Assembly (NCBI GenBank): GCA_963801475.1
Contig: CAWDEX010000001.1
Location: forward strand, 2,294,001-2,358,000
Length of the DNA: 64,000 nucleotides
Source: DAOMFB01 sp963801475
GTDB taxonomy: Bacteria; Acidobacteriota; Thermoanaerobaculia; UBA5066
Reading direction: 5' to 3'
Below, piece by piece: positions 17,201-25,975 of this stretch. Every line of letters begins with the position of its first letter. Position 1 is the first letter of the stretch. Both the position numbers and the translations under genes were made by a program. The notes beneath the pieces were generated by a model. The model searched no databases. It was given only the letters and a program-made list of their open reading frames with translations, and had not been told where the DNA came from.

Positions 17201-20200
17201 CCGCCCCGGTCGCTCTCCCGGACCGGAATCTCGATCAGCGAGGCGTCCTTTCCCGCGGTCAGGATCCGCCGCTCGGCGAGCCGGCCTTCCCGGACGACGT
17301 CGAGGAAGAGCGTCTGTCCCGGGAACCCCGACGTCACGAAGAGCCGGATCGTCCCCCCGACCGTCACGGACGACGTTTCGGCGAGGAGGAGCGCCGGGAA
17401 CGCCAGCGACTCATTCGCCGGGGCGACGAGAAAGTCCTGGGGCAGACTGAACGTGCCTCCGAAATCGTCGGCCGTCTCGAAAAAGAGACGGTAGGCGCCG
17501 GCGGGCAGCTTCCCGAACTCGAGCCGCGCCTCTCCCTTCGCGTCGTGCTCGGCGGCGCCCCGAGCCTGCTCGGGCCCCTCGCGCCAGTCTCGCATCCACT
17601 CCTCGACGGAGAATCCCGTCTCCCAGCGCGGCCGCAGCCGGTCGCCCGGAGTGGCGTACCGGGAGATGGGCGGCGCGGCGTCGTCTTCGCCGCTCGCGGC
17701 GGCATCCCGCCTGCCGGTGTCGGCCGGACGGTCCGCCGGCAGGAGCGTCTTCGCGGGAGGCACGAGCTTGACGAGCCGCCACGTCCCCCGCCCCGCGCGC
17801 GGTGTCCCGTCGAGGTCGGTCCTGGCGATCGTCGCCTTCGCCGGCTCCGTCTCGCGGAAGAAGGCGGCGTCGGCTGCCCAGCGCGCTTCCACCGCCACGA
17901 ACCCGAGACGGAAGCGCCGGTCGGCCGAGCGCGTCTCGCCCCCCTCGTCCGTGACGTCGGCGGTGACGGCGTAGCGCCACGTCACCTCTTTCGAGGCGCC
18001 CGCGTTCGCGGCCGTCCGCTCGTCGGCTCTCGGCGTGAAGGTCAGCTCGAAGGAGCCGTCTTCCCGAAGGGGCGCCGTTCCGGTGGCGACGACCTGCGTC
18101 GTGGCGCGCGGCGCGCTCCAGCGCCACCAGCCCCACCAGGGGTAGACCGGCTCGCGGGTCACGCGCCAGCGGACGCTCCCGGCGGCCACGGGCAGGCCGA
18201 AGTAGTAGCGCGCCTCGCCACGGAGCGTCGCCGGGCGGTTCAGCCGGAGCGCCTGCGGCGGCTCCTTTAGCGTCACCTCGAAGGTGGGGCGCTTGTACTC
18301 CTCGACCGAGAGCCGCGCGGCACCACCGAGCGACGTCCGGATCGTCCACGCACCCAGGAGTCGCCCCGCCGGAACGGGAAACTCCCCGGCCGCCGTCCCG
18401 AACGCGTTCGTCTTCGCCGACTTCGTCTCGACGGCCTGCCCGTTCGCGTCGTGGAGCGTCACGTTCACCGGCGTCTCGGGAAGCGTCGCGAAGCGCGCAT
18501 CCCGGCCGCGGTACGCGACGATCTTCCAGAGGATCCTCTGGAGCGGGCGGTAGACGCTCCGGTCGGTGTAGACCAGCGCCGCCGAGCTCTCCGTCGGCTC
18601 CGGGGCCTTCCAGAAGCCCGATCCGTTCGGGTCGAGAGCGGCGTCGTCGCCCTTCCTCGCGACGAGAAAGTAGCTCGCGCCCCGGTCACCGGGCCCATCG
18701 AAGCGGGCGAGGCCGTCCGGGCCCGACGTCCTCCCGAGAATCCGGCGGTGCCCCGTCTGCCAGTCGAATCGCCAGAGCGAGACCGTCGCCCCCGGGACGG
18801 GATCTCCGCTCGGCCCGGCGAGGACGCGCGCCTCGAGGCCCCCCCCTTCCGTCTGGCGGACGGTCATCACGAGGCCGGTCACGAGGAGGTGGAGGCCGAG
18901 GAGGCGGTTGGGCTCCTTCGCGAAGTCCTTCCGGGCCGACGCCACGACGACGAACGCGCCGGGTGCGCGGAGCGGCGGCGTCACGAAGGTCCGGTGGGTC
19001 CGGTAGTCCGGCGTCTCCGGCAGGTCGACCGTCCATTCGGCGGCGGCCCTTCCCGTCCGGACGATGTCCGACAGCTCGCGCCACGCCGGGAGGAGGCTGT
19101 AGTCCTTCGCCGTGGAGAGTCGCGCTTCGAGGTCGTACGGATAGGCGCGGAAGTAGAGCGCCGCCAGGTTCCGGTGCCGCACCTCGATCGAGCGCCTTTC
19201 CGGACCGTCGCTCGACATCGAGGCGACCTGGAAGTCCGGCGCCTCGATGCCCGCCACGATCGACCGGCACCGGCTCCCCCCGACGGAGTCGGGCCAGGCG
19301 TTCGCCCCTTCCAGCGCGACGGCCCGGGCCCGGATGTTGGCGTCCGGGCGGTCCTCGGACCGGATCGTCTCGGCCAGCTCGGCCTGCCCCATGGCCCACC
19401 ACGCGACCTCCCGGAACGGGGGGAGCCGCCGCGCGAGGTCCTTCCGGATCGCCTCTCGGTCCCCGGGATCGGTGAACGCGGCGTTCAGGCGGCGAAACCG
19501 CTCGAGCCGCGCCTCCAGCTCGGCCTCGCGCTCTCCACGCCCGCGGTGCCATGCCTCGAGGTCGTCGAGGACCGCGCCGAGCCGGACGAGCGGATGAACG
19601 GCCGGGTCGTCGAGGGCCAGGGAGCCGGACGTCCCGGGGCTCCCCGCGATGAGCGAGTCGCGGTCGAGCGTGAAGAGCTCGTTCGACTGCTCGGGTCGCC
19701 ATCCACCCGTGTCGGCGAGAAATCCGGCGAAGAGGTAGGCGACCGCGTCGCGCGCCGTCCCGCGGACGGTGCGCGGGTAGTCGTTCAGCTCGACGAACTC
19801 CTTCAGGGTCTCGACGCTCTCCTTCCCGAGCGCCTCCCGTTCCTTCCAGACGGCGGTGAAGGCCCGCGCCGCCTCGGTCGTGATCTGGTCGCGCGTCCAC
19901 GCCCGAAGGTCGACGACTCCCCTCGTCTCGACCTTCTCCCGTTGGCCGATCTCCCACGAATACGCACGGGCGTAGGTCACGAGCGCGTCGGCGTAGAAGA
20001 GGTTCAGCACGGCCTGCGCCCGCGCCGTCTTCGGCCACGGCTCCTCCCGGAGGAACCGGACCGCGGTCTCATATCCGTGGAGCGCCATCCGGAGCTGGAC
20101 CTCGCGGACGAGCGCCTTCGTCTCCCCTTCGGCGTCGCCGCGCTCCCGCGCGACCGCGCGGAGCACGGCGACCTGACGCGAGGCCTCCTCGAGCTTCTGC

Positions 20201-20325
20201 TCCGAAACGAGCTTCTCGACCTCCTTCCACGAGGCCGGAGGCCCGGGTGGCGCGAGTGTCTTCTTCTGGGCCAGGGCGGCGGCGGCGACCGAGAAGACGG
20301 CGACGAGGAGGGCGGCTTTCTTCAT
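14257..20325 (-). CDS. Thioester-containing alpha-2-macroglobulin family protein
   Basis: A 2022-residue exported protein. The signal peptide (MKKAALLVAVFSVAAAALAQ) has no lipobox, so unlike E. coli YfhM it is probably soluble in the periplasm or secreted. Repeated macroglobulin (MG) beta domains occupy the first two thirds; a bait-like Gly/Ser/Ala-rich stretch lies around residues 1165-1240; the thioester motif CTEQ is at Cys1487-Gln1490, followed by the alpha-toroid domain and a receptor-binding-type C-terminus. Bacterial relatives trap proteases that attack the envelope. The usual partner gene pbpC is absent; its neighbours are instead two M14 peptidases, converging. The start was taken at the ATG at 20325, preceded by GGGAG and a TAGACT box. 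Confidence 0.92.
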   Translation of the reverse strand: MKKAALLVAVFSVAAAALAQKKTLAPPGPPASWKEVEKLVSEQKLEEASRQVAVLRAVARERGDAEGETKALVREVQLRMALHGYETAVRFLREEPWPKTARAQAVLNLFYADALVTYARAYSWEIGQREKVETRGVVDLRAWTRDQITTEAARAFTAVWKEREALGKESVETLKEFVELNDYPRTVRGTARDAVAYLFAGFLADTGGWRPEQSNELFTLDRDSLIAGSPGTSGSLALDDPAVHPLVRLGAVLDDLEAWHRGRGEREAELEARLERFRRLNAAFTDPGDREAIRKDLARRLPPFREVAWWAMGQAELAETIRSEDRPDANIRARAVALEGANAWPDSVGGSRCRSIVAGIEAPDFQVASMSSDGPERRSIEVRHRNLAALYFRAYPYDLEARLSTAKDYSLLPAWRELSDIVRTGRAAAEWTVDLPETPDYRTHRTFVTPPLRAPGAFVVVASARKDFAKEPNRLLGLHLLVTGLVMTVRQTEGGGLEARVLAGPSGDPVPGATVSLWRFDWQTGHRRILGRTSGPDGLARFDGPGDRGASYFLVARKGDDAALDPNGSGFWKAPEPTESSAALVYTDRSVYRPLQRILWKIVAYRGRDARFATLPETPVNVTLHDANGQAVETKSAKTNAFGTAAGEFPVPAGRLLGAWTIRTSLGGAARLSVEEYKRPTFEVTLKEPPQALRLNRPATLRGEARYYFGLPVAAGSVRWRVTREPVYPWWGWWRWSAPRATTQVVATGTAPLREDGSFELTFTPRADERTAANAGASKEVTWRYAVTADVTDEGGETRSADRRFRLGFVAVEARWAADAAFFRETEPAKATIARTDLDGTPRAGRGTWRLVKLVPPAKTLLPADRPADTGRRDAAASGEDDAAPPISRYATPGDRLRPRWETGFSVEEWMRDWREGPEQARGAAEHDAKGEARLEFGKLPAGAYRLFFETADDFGGTFSLPQDFLVAPANESLAFPALLLAETSSVTVGGTIRLFVTSGFPGQTLFLDVVREGRLAERRILTAGKDASLIEIPVRESDRGGLAVTLTAVRDHQFLQQTASVFVPWDDRELKVAFATFRDRLRPGAKETWRVTVAGATPEHPLTESAELLAYMYDRSLDLFAPHRPPSPLSLYPTRMRPALSRATLGLSQTLHVESGGFGGIPSWSAPRPDRLKFESGYGIGGPGRRGFAGGVPLPSAPMAMKAARADGAANAPASLMAEEGKAEDSLGKRDKDERGGVAVGAEPASPTLRSDFSETAFFRPQLLTGSDGSATIEFTVPDSVTSWNVWVHAVTRDLRGGSVKRETRSVKELMVRPYVPRFLREGDAADLKVVVNDAGEKELSGRLTLEILDPETNRSLLPDFGLTAEAATQAFTVKPGAGTSRTFRLKAPAGVKTVAFKVVAAAGDLSDGELRPLPVLPGRMHLVESRFVTLKDRDEKTLRFADLAALATSPDPTLVHEQMVVTVDAQLFFTVLKALPYLVNFPYECTEQTLNRFVSTGIVSSLYRDYPAVAKMAAEFSKRATPLETWDAADPNRKMALEEMPWLEAARGGADAGHGLVNVLDPRIAAADRDAALAKLRKAQTSVGGFPWFPGGPPSPYMTLYILHGFARATEFGVEVPKDVVQRAWGYVAAHYRSEWTSCMAKGGCWEWITFLNYVGTCFPDPSWSASAFTQAERKEMLDFSFRNWRKHAPFLKGYLALTLSRMNRPKDASLVWGSVMDSAKTNEEQGTFWAPEERSWLWYNDTIETQAFALRTLMELSPSDPRADGLVQWLLLNKKLNQWKSTRATAEVIYALVHYLKRTGALGIAEDATVTVGNRKVTFTFAPDRYTGEKNRIVIPGDQVDPKTTSTVVVEKEGKGFLFASAAWHYSTEKLPAEDRGDFFRVSRRYFLRENTGREWVLKPAGEGAILRPGDELEVQISLRTKHEAEYVHLRDPRGAGFEPVSTASRWKWDLGLPYYEEVRDSATNFFFERLPAGEYTFRYRVRAAMGGRFRVGPATVQSMYAPEFNAFSAGAVLAVSEK

Positions 20326-20377
20326 GGCGTCTCCCGGCAGTCTAGGACTCCGCAAGCCCACGGCCGGTTCCCGGCCG

Positions 20378-22750
20378 TCAGCGGGTGAGGCGGAAGGCCG
20401 CGGCGGCGTCGAGCCGAAAGGCCGTGGAAGGGGGACGCGCCGTGGCGGCCAGCCGCTCCACGACCTTCGGCCAGGCCGCCTTTCGCCACTCGTCCGGGTT
20501 CATGGGCGTCAGGTCGTGCCGCCGCTCCGCCAGGAGGGCCGCCCACTCGGGACGCGGCGTCCCGTCGAGGGAGACGGCCTGGAGGTCGACGTCGGGCCCG
20601 GCCCGGTGGAGGAACAGGACTCCGGCTCCGGAGACGCCGGTTCCGGGCAGCCTCACGACGGCGGCGCGGCCGCGCGGCCCGTCCGCCAGCTCGGCGAACA
20701 GTCCCTCCACCAGCGGATGTCCTGACGAGAAGAAGTCGATCTCCTCCTTCAGGACGGCCTCGTCCCGGTCGAAGGTCCCGAGAAAACGGGAGCCCGACGG
20801 GACCCCGGGCAGGTGTTCGAGGATCGCGTCCCCCCCCAGCTCGAGGTACCAGGTCCGGACCCCGGCGCGCTCGGCCGTCTCGAGGTCGAAGAGCCGCGCC
20901 GCACCGAGGACGAAGCGCTCCATTTCGGCGTCGAGAGTGGACGGCACGCGAGAGAGGATCCCTTCCGCCATCCCGGCCGAATAGCCGTCGACGTGGAGAT
21001 GGTGGTAGACGGCGGCGTTTCGGGCGCGCGTCGCCTCGAGGACTTCCTCTGCCAGCTCGTCCACCGGCAGCCGCTGTCCGGCCTTCCAGAAGCGCTCCGC
21101 CTTCCGGACCGCGGCCTCGACGTGGGCGAGGGATCTCTCGAGCCCGCCGAGCGGCTCGCGAAAGAGCCCGATCCGTTCGTAGAGCGCCACCAGCTCGCGT
21201 CCGAAGCCGTCCGGCGGCCGGAAGTAGACGATCTCCACCGGCTCGCGACGGTTGATCCGGTCGAGCCGCCCGATCCGCTGCTCGACGGCCGCCGGGTCCC
21301 TCGGGAGGTCGAAGAGAACGAGCCGCCGGCAGAACTCGAAGTTGCGCCCTTCGCCCCCCGCCTCGGTCGAAACGAGGAACGACGGCCCCCCGTCGCGCCG
21401 GAATTCCGCCACCTCGAGGTCTCCCCGCTCGGGGGTCAGCTCCTCGTGAAACACGGCCACCCTCTTCCGGGTCCGCGTCTCGAGCCGGGCCTTGAGGGAT
21501 TGCAGCGTCGGAAGGTCGTGAACGAAGACGAGGGTCTTCCCCTCGAAGGCGCTCCCGCAGAGCCAGCCGACCCGCGGGTCGGCGAGGTCCGTCCCCTCGT
21601 CGCCGCTGAGCCCCGGCTGCCGAGGCGTCTCGTCGAGATCGACCGGGACGGGCCGCCGGGGCGGAAGCCCGCCGAGGTCGACGCGGCGCGTGGCGCTCGT
21701 CACCGGTGGAAGCGCCCGCCCCCCGGCCAGCGACGCCGCGAACTCCTCCGGCGTTCGGTACGCGTCGGGGCGAAGAAGGGCGAGCAGGTTGAAGAAACCC
21801 GACGTGTCGGTCTCGAGAGGCGTCGCCGTCAGGAGAAGGACGTGTCGCGCCGCCTCGGTCAGGGGCGCCACGGCCCGCCACGCGTCGTTCCCCGGAGCGC
21901 CCTCCGGACGCTCGAGCCGGTGCGCCTCGTCGACGACGAGAAGGTCGAAGCCGGCCTTCCGGGCCCTGTCGGCGAGGCCTCGCTCGAAGGCGAGGTCCTC
22001 GAGCGCGACGACCATGTGCCGGTGCGCCTCGAACGGGTTGAAGCGCTCCCCGTGCTCCTTCGCCACGTCTTCGCGCCGTTTCCGGTCGAGAAGGACGAAC
22101 GTCTGGTGGAACTTCCGCCAGAGCTCGCCCAGCCACTGGACGGTCAGGCTGGCCGGCGTCACGACGAGCGACCGTCCGGCCCGTCCCGTCCGGAGGAGAC
22201 GTGAAAGGACGAGGCACGCCTCGATCGTCTTCCCGAGGCCGACCTCGTCGGCCAGGAGCCAGCGGACCGGATCTGCGGCCGTCGCCCGCTCGGCCACGTG
22301 GAGCTGGTGCGGAAAGAGGCGGATCCGCCCCCCGAGAAAGGAGCCGAGGCCGCGCGCCTGCCGGATCCTCTCGAGGAAGAGGCCGTCGAGCCGGTGGACG
22401 AAAGCCGCCGCGCCGTCGACGTCGAGCGCCGCCAGACGCTCCAGCGGGTCGCTCGGGGGCTCGAACGGCCACAGGTCGCTCCTCGGGACGCGACGCCCGT
22501 CGACGAGCAGGGCCTCGTCGGCGAGGAGAGTCGACAGGATCGCCGCCTCGCCGCCGATCCGGACGCGCTGGCCCGGCTCGAAGGTGACGGGACGGAGGGC
22601 CGAGTCGTCCGCGGCCAGCGTCAGGACCGTCCCGGACTTCGGAAACCGGACGACGAGCCGGCGTCCGGCGATCTCCTCGACACGCCCCGGGCCGAGGTCG
22701 GGGTTGAACCGGTGAAAGAGCGTGTCGCCCTTCCGGAGCCGGAGGGTCAC
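20378..22750 (-). CDS. RapA-like SNF2 family ATP-dependent helicase
   Basis: A 790-residue SF2 ATPase. N-terminal Tudor-like beta segment (GDTLFHRFNPDLGPGRVEEI), then Walker A DEVGLGKT, motif II DEAH (VVDEAHRLE), motif III LLTATPLE, and in the second lobe a QRIGRLDR motif VI. The order matches RapA, the RNA polymerase recycling factor, and related SNF2 proteins, though it is shorter than E. coli RapA (968 residues) and could serve another DNA-translocase role. The GTG start at 22750 overlaps the stop of the upstream PLP-enzyme gene by 4 bases; the annotated frame extends further upstream only as shadow. GTG is supported by the position of the N-terminal domain. Confidence 0.9.
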   Translation of the reverse strand: MTLRLRKGDTLFHRFNPDLGPGRVEEIAGRRLVVRFPKSGTVLTLAADDSALRPVTFEPGQRVRIGGEAAILSTLLADEALLVDGRRVPRSDLWPFEPPSDPLERLAALDVDGAAAFVHRLDGLFLERIRQARGLGSFLGGRIRLFPHQLHVAERATAADPVRWLLADEVGLGKTIEACLVLSRLLRTGRAGRSLVVTPASLTVQWLGELWRKFHQTFVLLDRKRREDVAKEHGERFNPFEAHRHMVVALEDLAFERGLADRARKAGFDLLVVDEAHRLERPEGAPGNDAWRAVAPLTEAARHVLLLTATPLETDTSGFFNLLALLRPDAYRTPEEFAASLAGGRALPPVTSATRRVDLGGLPPRRPVPVDLDETPRQPGLSGDEGTDLADPRVGWLCGSAFEGKTLVFVHDLPTLQSLKARLETRTRKRVAVFHEELTPERGDLEVAEFRRDGGPSFLVSTEAGGEGRNFEFCRRLVLFDLPRDPAAVEQRIGRLDRINRREPVEIVYFRPPDGFGRELVALYERIGLFREPLGGLERSLAHVEAAVRKAERFWKAGQRLPVDELAEEVLEATRARNAAVYHHLHVDGYSAGMAEGILSRVPSTLDAEMERFVLGAARLFDLETAERAGVRTWYLELGGDAILEHLPGVPSGSRFLGTFDRDEAVLKEEIDFFSSGHPLVEGLFAELADGPRGRAAVVRLPGTGVSGAGVLFLHRAGPDVDLQAVSLDGTPRPEWAALLAERRHDLTPMNPDEWRKAAWPKVVERLAATARPPSTAFRLDAAAAFRLTR

Positions 22751-23862
22751 GAAAGCGCCTGGACGAGATCCGCCACGAGGTCCTCGGGGTGTTCGAGGCC
22801 GACCGACAGGCGCACGAGGTCCGGCGGCGCCGTGCCGCCGGGCCCCTCGCTCGTCGCCCGGTGCTCGATCAGGCTCTCGATGCCGCCGAGCGACGTCGCG
22901 CGGGTGAAGAGCTTCGCGCGGGACACGCAGCGGATCGCCGCTTCGGCGCCCCCCTTCACGCGGAACGAGAGCATGCCGCCGAAGGACGACATCTGCCGCG
23001 CCGCGGCCGCGTGTCCGGGGTGCGAGGCGAGGCCCGGGTAGTGGACGACCGAGACCGCCGGGTGCGTGGCGAGCGCACGGGCCACCGCGAGGCCGTTTGC
23101 GCTGTGTCGCGCCATCCGGCAAGCGAGCGACCGGATGCCCCGGAGAACGAGCCACGAGTTGAAGGGCGCGGCCACCGCGCCGAGGAGGTGCCGGACGTGC
23201 CGGACCCTCTCGTAGAGGGAGCCCTTCCGGGAGAAGACGAGCGCGCCGCCCTGCACGTCGCTGTGCCCTCCGAAGTACTTCGTCGTGGCGTGGAGGACGA
23301 CGTCGGCCCCGTGCTCGATCGGCCGCTGGAGGGCGGGCGTCGCGAAGGTGCCGTCCACGAGAACCAGCGCCCCGACCCCCCGCGCGAGCGCGGAGGCTGC
23401 GGAGAGGTCGGTGATCGCGAGAAGGGGGTTCGAGGGCGTCTCGAGCCAGAGGAGCGAGGCGCCGTTCTTGAGGGTCCTCTCGAGAGCCCCGAGGTCCGAC
23501 ATGTTGCAGAACGACGCCGAGAGCCCCCACGACGGGAGGAACTCCCACGCGACGACGCGGTAGCCGTAGTAGACGTCGTCCGGGAGAATCACCCGTCCGC
23601 CGGGCGGCAGGGCCTGCAGGACCGCCGCTCCGGCGGCCATCCCCGAGGCCAGGCAGAGCGCCGCCTCGCCGCCGTCCAGCGGCGCGAGGGCCGCCTCGAG
23701 GAGGTCGTTCATCGGGTGCGACTCGCGGATGTAGGCGTGGCCCCCGACGGGGACCCCTGCCTCGTCGCGCTCGAAGGTGGTGGCGAGATGGAGAGGCGGC
23801 GCGACCCCTCCCGTCGGGTCCGTCCTTCGGCCGGCGTGAACCGCGAGCGTCTCGAAACGCAT
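22747..23862 (-). CDS. Trans-sulfuration PLP enzyme (cystathionine gamma-synthase/lyase family)
   Basis: A 371-residue fold-type I PLP enzyme. It starts with the family signature FETLAVHAGR; Asp170 (VLVDGTFATP) contacts the PLP ring nitrogen; Lys195 in HATTKYFGGHSD is the Schiff-base lysine; SxGG-type SLGGIESLIEHRA near the C-terminus binds the carboxylate. Members cleave or form cystathionine, methionine or homocysteine; motif reading does not separate synthase from gamma-lyase. It is coupled by a GTGA overlap to the helicase downstream, an odd pairing. A GGGGAGG ribosome-binding site precedes the ATG. Divergent from a secreted protein gene 49 bases away. Confidence 0.92.
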   Translation of the reverse strand: MRFETLAVHAGRRTDPTGGVAPPLHLATTFERDEAGVPVGGHAYIRESHPMNDLLEAALAPLDGGEAALCLASGMAAGAAVLQALPPGGRVILPDDVYYGYRVVAWEFLPSWGLSASFCNMSDLGALERTLKNGASLLWLETPSNPLLAITDLSAASALARGVGALVLVDGTFATPALQRPIEHGADVVLHATTKYFGGHSDVQGGALVFSRKGSLYERVRHVRHLLGAVAAPFNSWLVLRGIRSLACRMARHSANGLAVARALATHPAVSVVHYPGLASHPGHAAAARQMSSFGGMLSFRVKGGAEAAIRCVSRAKLFTRATSLGGIESLIEHRATSEGPGGTAPPDLVRLSVGLEHPEDLVADLVQALS

Positions 23863-23911
23863 CGTGCCTCCCCGGGGACGGGGCCGCGCGCCGCTGTGGC
23901 ACCATCCCCTC

Positions 23912-24649
23912 GTGAGGAATCCCCTGGCTGGCGGCGCGCTCGCCGTCCTCGTCCTCGCTCATACAGGTCCGGCTTCCGGTTGGCAAGAGCCGCCCCGCCC
24001 CGGCGCGAACGTCGGCGAGGACGTCCGCCGCGAACGGGCGCGCCTGGCCGGCTATCGCTGGAGGATGAAGACCGAGATGAAGGTCGAGGGGCAGCTCCGC
24101 CTGACGCGGCTCGAGGACGTGAACTTCGGGCCCGAGGGCGGCCTCCAGAAGAAGCTCGTCCGGTTCGAGCGGGCGCCCGAGCCGACTCCCTTTCCGTACG
24201 CGGACCCCCGGGCGGGGACCGAGCGGGTCTCCTCCCCCGAATCCGACGACCGTTTCTTCGACGCGGCGCAGGCCCTGATGGAGCTCTACGCCCGCCTCAC
24301 CCCCGAGCAGGTGAACGCGTGGGCGGCGAAGGCGAAGCTCCGGCCGCCCGACCCCGACCGGCCCGGCCTCCTGCGGATGGAGGGCCGCGGCCTCGGACGG
24401 CCCCAGGACGACGCCGTCGTCTACCTCGACCCGAAGAGCCACCGGGCCACGGAGGTCGAGGTGAAGACCACCGTGGACCCCGAGGTGAAGGAGATCGCCT
24501 TCATCCGTGCCTCGTTCGAGCTCCTCACGCCGGCCGTCTCCGGCGCCCCCTCGGTGCTCGTCCCGAAGCGGATCTTCCTGAACATGACCCGCGGGCGCCG
24601 GGCCGTGGCCCTCGAGATGGAGACCTCGGACTGGCGGCAGTGGCGCTGA
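23912..24649 (+). CDS. Secreted protein of unknown function
   Basis: A 245-residue protein from a GTG (VRNPLAGGALAVLVLAHTGPASG) with a probable signal peptide. The mature part is charged, with repeated basic/acidic strands, a central LMELYARLTPEQVNAW and a C-terminal VPKRIFLNMTRGRRAVALEMETSDW. This resembles the secreted, LolA-like proteins that occur as strays in Acidobacteria genomes, but I do not recognise a family. The frame opens at 23864, but upstream codons do not look like a signal peptide and would overlap the divergent promoter region. No clear Shine-Dalgarno. Convergent with the MFS gene, 19 bases away. Confidence 0.7.
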   Translation: MRNPLAGGALAVLVLAHTGPASGWQEPPRPGANVGEDVRRERARLAGYRWRMKTEMKVEGQLRLTRLEDVNFGPEGGLQKKLVRFERAPEPTPFPYADPRAGTERVSSPESDDRFFDAAQALMELYARLTPEQVNAWAAKAKLRPPDPDRPGLLRMEGRGLGRPQDDAVVYLDPKSHRATEVEVKTTVDPEVKEIAFIRASFELLTPAVSGAPSVLVPKRIFLNMTRGRRAVALEMETSDWRQWR

Positions 24650-24668
24650 GGTAGGGCCGCCGGCGGGA

Positions 24669-25955
24669 TCAGAGGGTCTGCACGCCCGAGGGGCTCCGGC
24701 GCACGAGCACCCAGCCCCCGACGAGGATCAGCGCCACGCCGTTCCCCACCAGGACCCACGGCGCCGTGAGGACCGTCGCGAGGGCCCCCGCCGTCAGGTT
24801 TCCGAGCGGCATCGCCCCCCGGAACGCCAGCGAGTAGACGCTCACGACGCGCCCGCGCATCCCCTCCTCGACGTGCGTCTGGACGAGCGTCATGAAGGTG
24901 GCGAAGACCGAGACCATCGACGCACCCGCGAGGAAGAGGATGGCGAGCGAGAGCGGAAGCCGGCGCGAGAAGGCGAACCCGATCATCAGGACGCCGAAGA
25001 CGGTGAGCATCGACACCCCGACGAGGCCGCGCCGCTTCAGGCCGGAGAGCCCCGCCACGGTGAGCGCTCCGACGACGGCACCGAGGCCGAACGCCGCGAG
25101 AAGCTCGCTGTATCCCTTGACGTCGCCGCCGAAGATGTCCTTCGCGAATAGGGGGAGAAACGTCACGAGCGGAAGGGCGCAGAAGCTGGAGAGGAACGAA
25201 AGGCCGACCAGCCCCCGGATCGGCCCCGAGGCCCGCACGGCCGCGACGCCCGCCTTCAGGCTGTCGAGGACGGATCCTTCCTCGGCCGGCGCCGCGTGCG
25301 CGCCGCGCCGGAGGGCGATAAGCGCCGCGATGACCGCGAGGAACGACAGGCCGTTGAGCGCGAAGCAGGCCGCCGCCCCGAGCGCGTAGAACGCCCAGCC
25401 GCCCAGAACCGGCCCGACGACCCGCGCGAGGTTGAACTGGATCGAGTTGAGGGCGACGGCGTTCGGGAGGTCTTCGCGATCGACGAGCGTCGGAACGAGC
25501 GCCTGGTAGGCCGGCCCGCCGAACGACTGGGCGAGCCCGACGACGAAGGAGAGGACGAGGATCTCCCAGACCCGGACCACGCCGAGGGCCACGAGCCCGG
25601 CCAGGAGGAAGGCGGAGGAGAGCTGGACGATCTGGGAGGCGAGGAGGATCCGGCGCCGATCGAACCGGTCGGCGAGAACCCCGCCGAAGAGCGAAAAGGC
25701 GAGGAACGGAGCCTCGGCGAGGAATGCCGAGAGGCCGAGGTAGAACGCGGAGCCCGTCAGGGTGAGGACCAGCCAGTTCTGCGCGACCGTCTGCATCCAC
25801 GTCCCGACGCTCGACGTGAAGGCCCCTCCCCAGAGAAGACGGTAGTCCCGGTACGAGAAGGCCTTGAAAACGCGTCTCAGCCGCTCCAGCACGCGGGGAG
25901 TCTCGCACGTCCGCCCTTCGCCGCCCTTCGGGTCCACAAAAGGCGTCGTTTTCAT
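24669..25955 (-). CDS. MFS transporter (EntS/MFS_3-type exporter)
   Basis: A 428-residue membrane protein with about 12 hydrophobic segments. FSYRDYRLLWGGAFTSSVGTWM near the start, DRFDRRRIL between TM2 and TM3, and NSIQFNLARVVGPVLGG in TM5-6 are typical of the MFS_3 group that exports siderophores or drugs. Substrate cannot be deduced. The ATG at 25955 directly abuts a TATACT box, which would place transcription start inside the coding sequence, so the GTG at 25892 (407 residues, starting VLERLRRVFKAF) may be the real start. Divergent from the respiratory operon. Confidence 0.88.
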   Translation of the reverse strand: MKTTPFVDPKGGEGRTCETPRVLERLRRVFKAFSYRDYRLLWGGAFTSSVGTWMQTVAQNWLVLTLTGSAFYLGLSAFLAEAPFLAFSLFGGVLADRFDRRRILLASQIVQLSSAFLLAGLVALGVVRVWEILVLSFVVGLAQSFGGPAYQALVPTLVDREDLPNAVALNSIQFNLARVVGPVLGGWAFYALGAAACFALNGLSFLAVIAALIALRRGAHAAPAEEGSVLDSLKAGVAAVRASGPIRGLVGLSFLSSFCALPLVTFLPLFAKDIFGGDVKGYSELLAAFGLGAVVGALTVAGLSGLKRRGLVGVSMLTVFGVLMIGFAFSRRLPLSLAILFLAGASMVSVFATFMTLVQTHVEEGMRGRVVSVYSLAFRGAMPLGNLTAGALATVLTAPWVLVGNGVALILVGGWVLVRRSPSGVQTL

Positions 25956-25963
25956 AGTATAAG
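25956..25963. promoter_or_regulatory. AT-rich box AGTATAAG shared by the MFS gene and the respiratory operon
   Basis: In a very GC-rich gap the octamer AGTATAAG reads TATAAG on the plus strand (25958-25963) and TATACT on the minus strand (25956-25961). Each is a good -10 box for one of the two divergent units: actA, whose ATG is 12 bases downstream, and the MFS gene. No Shine-Dalgarno precedes actA, so its leader would be a few bases only. Confidence 0.4.
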
Positions 25964-25975
25964 TCGCCGCTCAAG

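Noticed and set aside
14212..18270. A 1352-codon plus-strand frame across the macroglobulin gene
   Set aside because: Antisense shadow of an intact, motif-bearing gene; composition is Arg/Glu/Pro-rich and without any recognisable domain.
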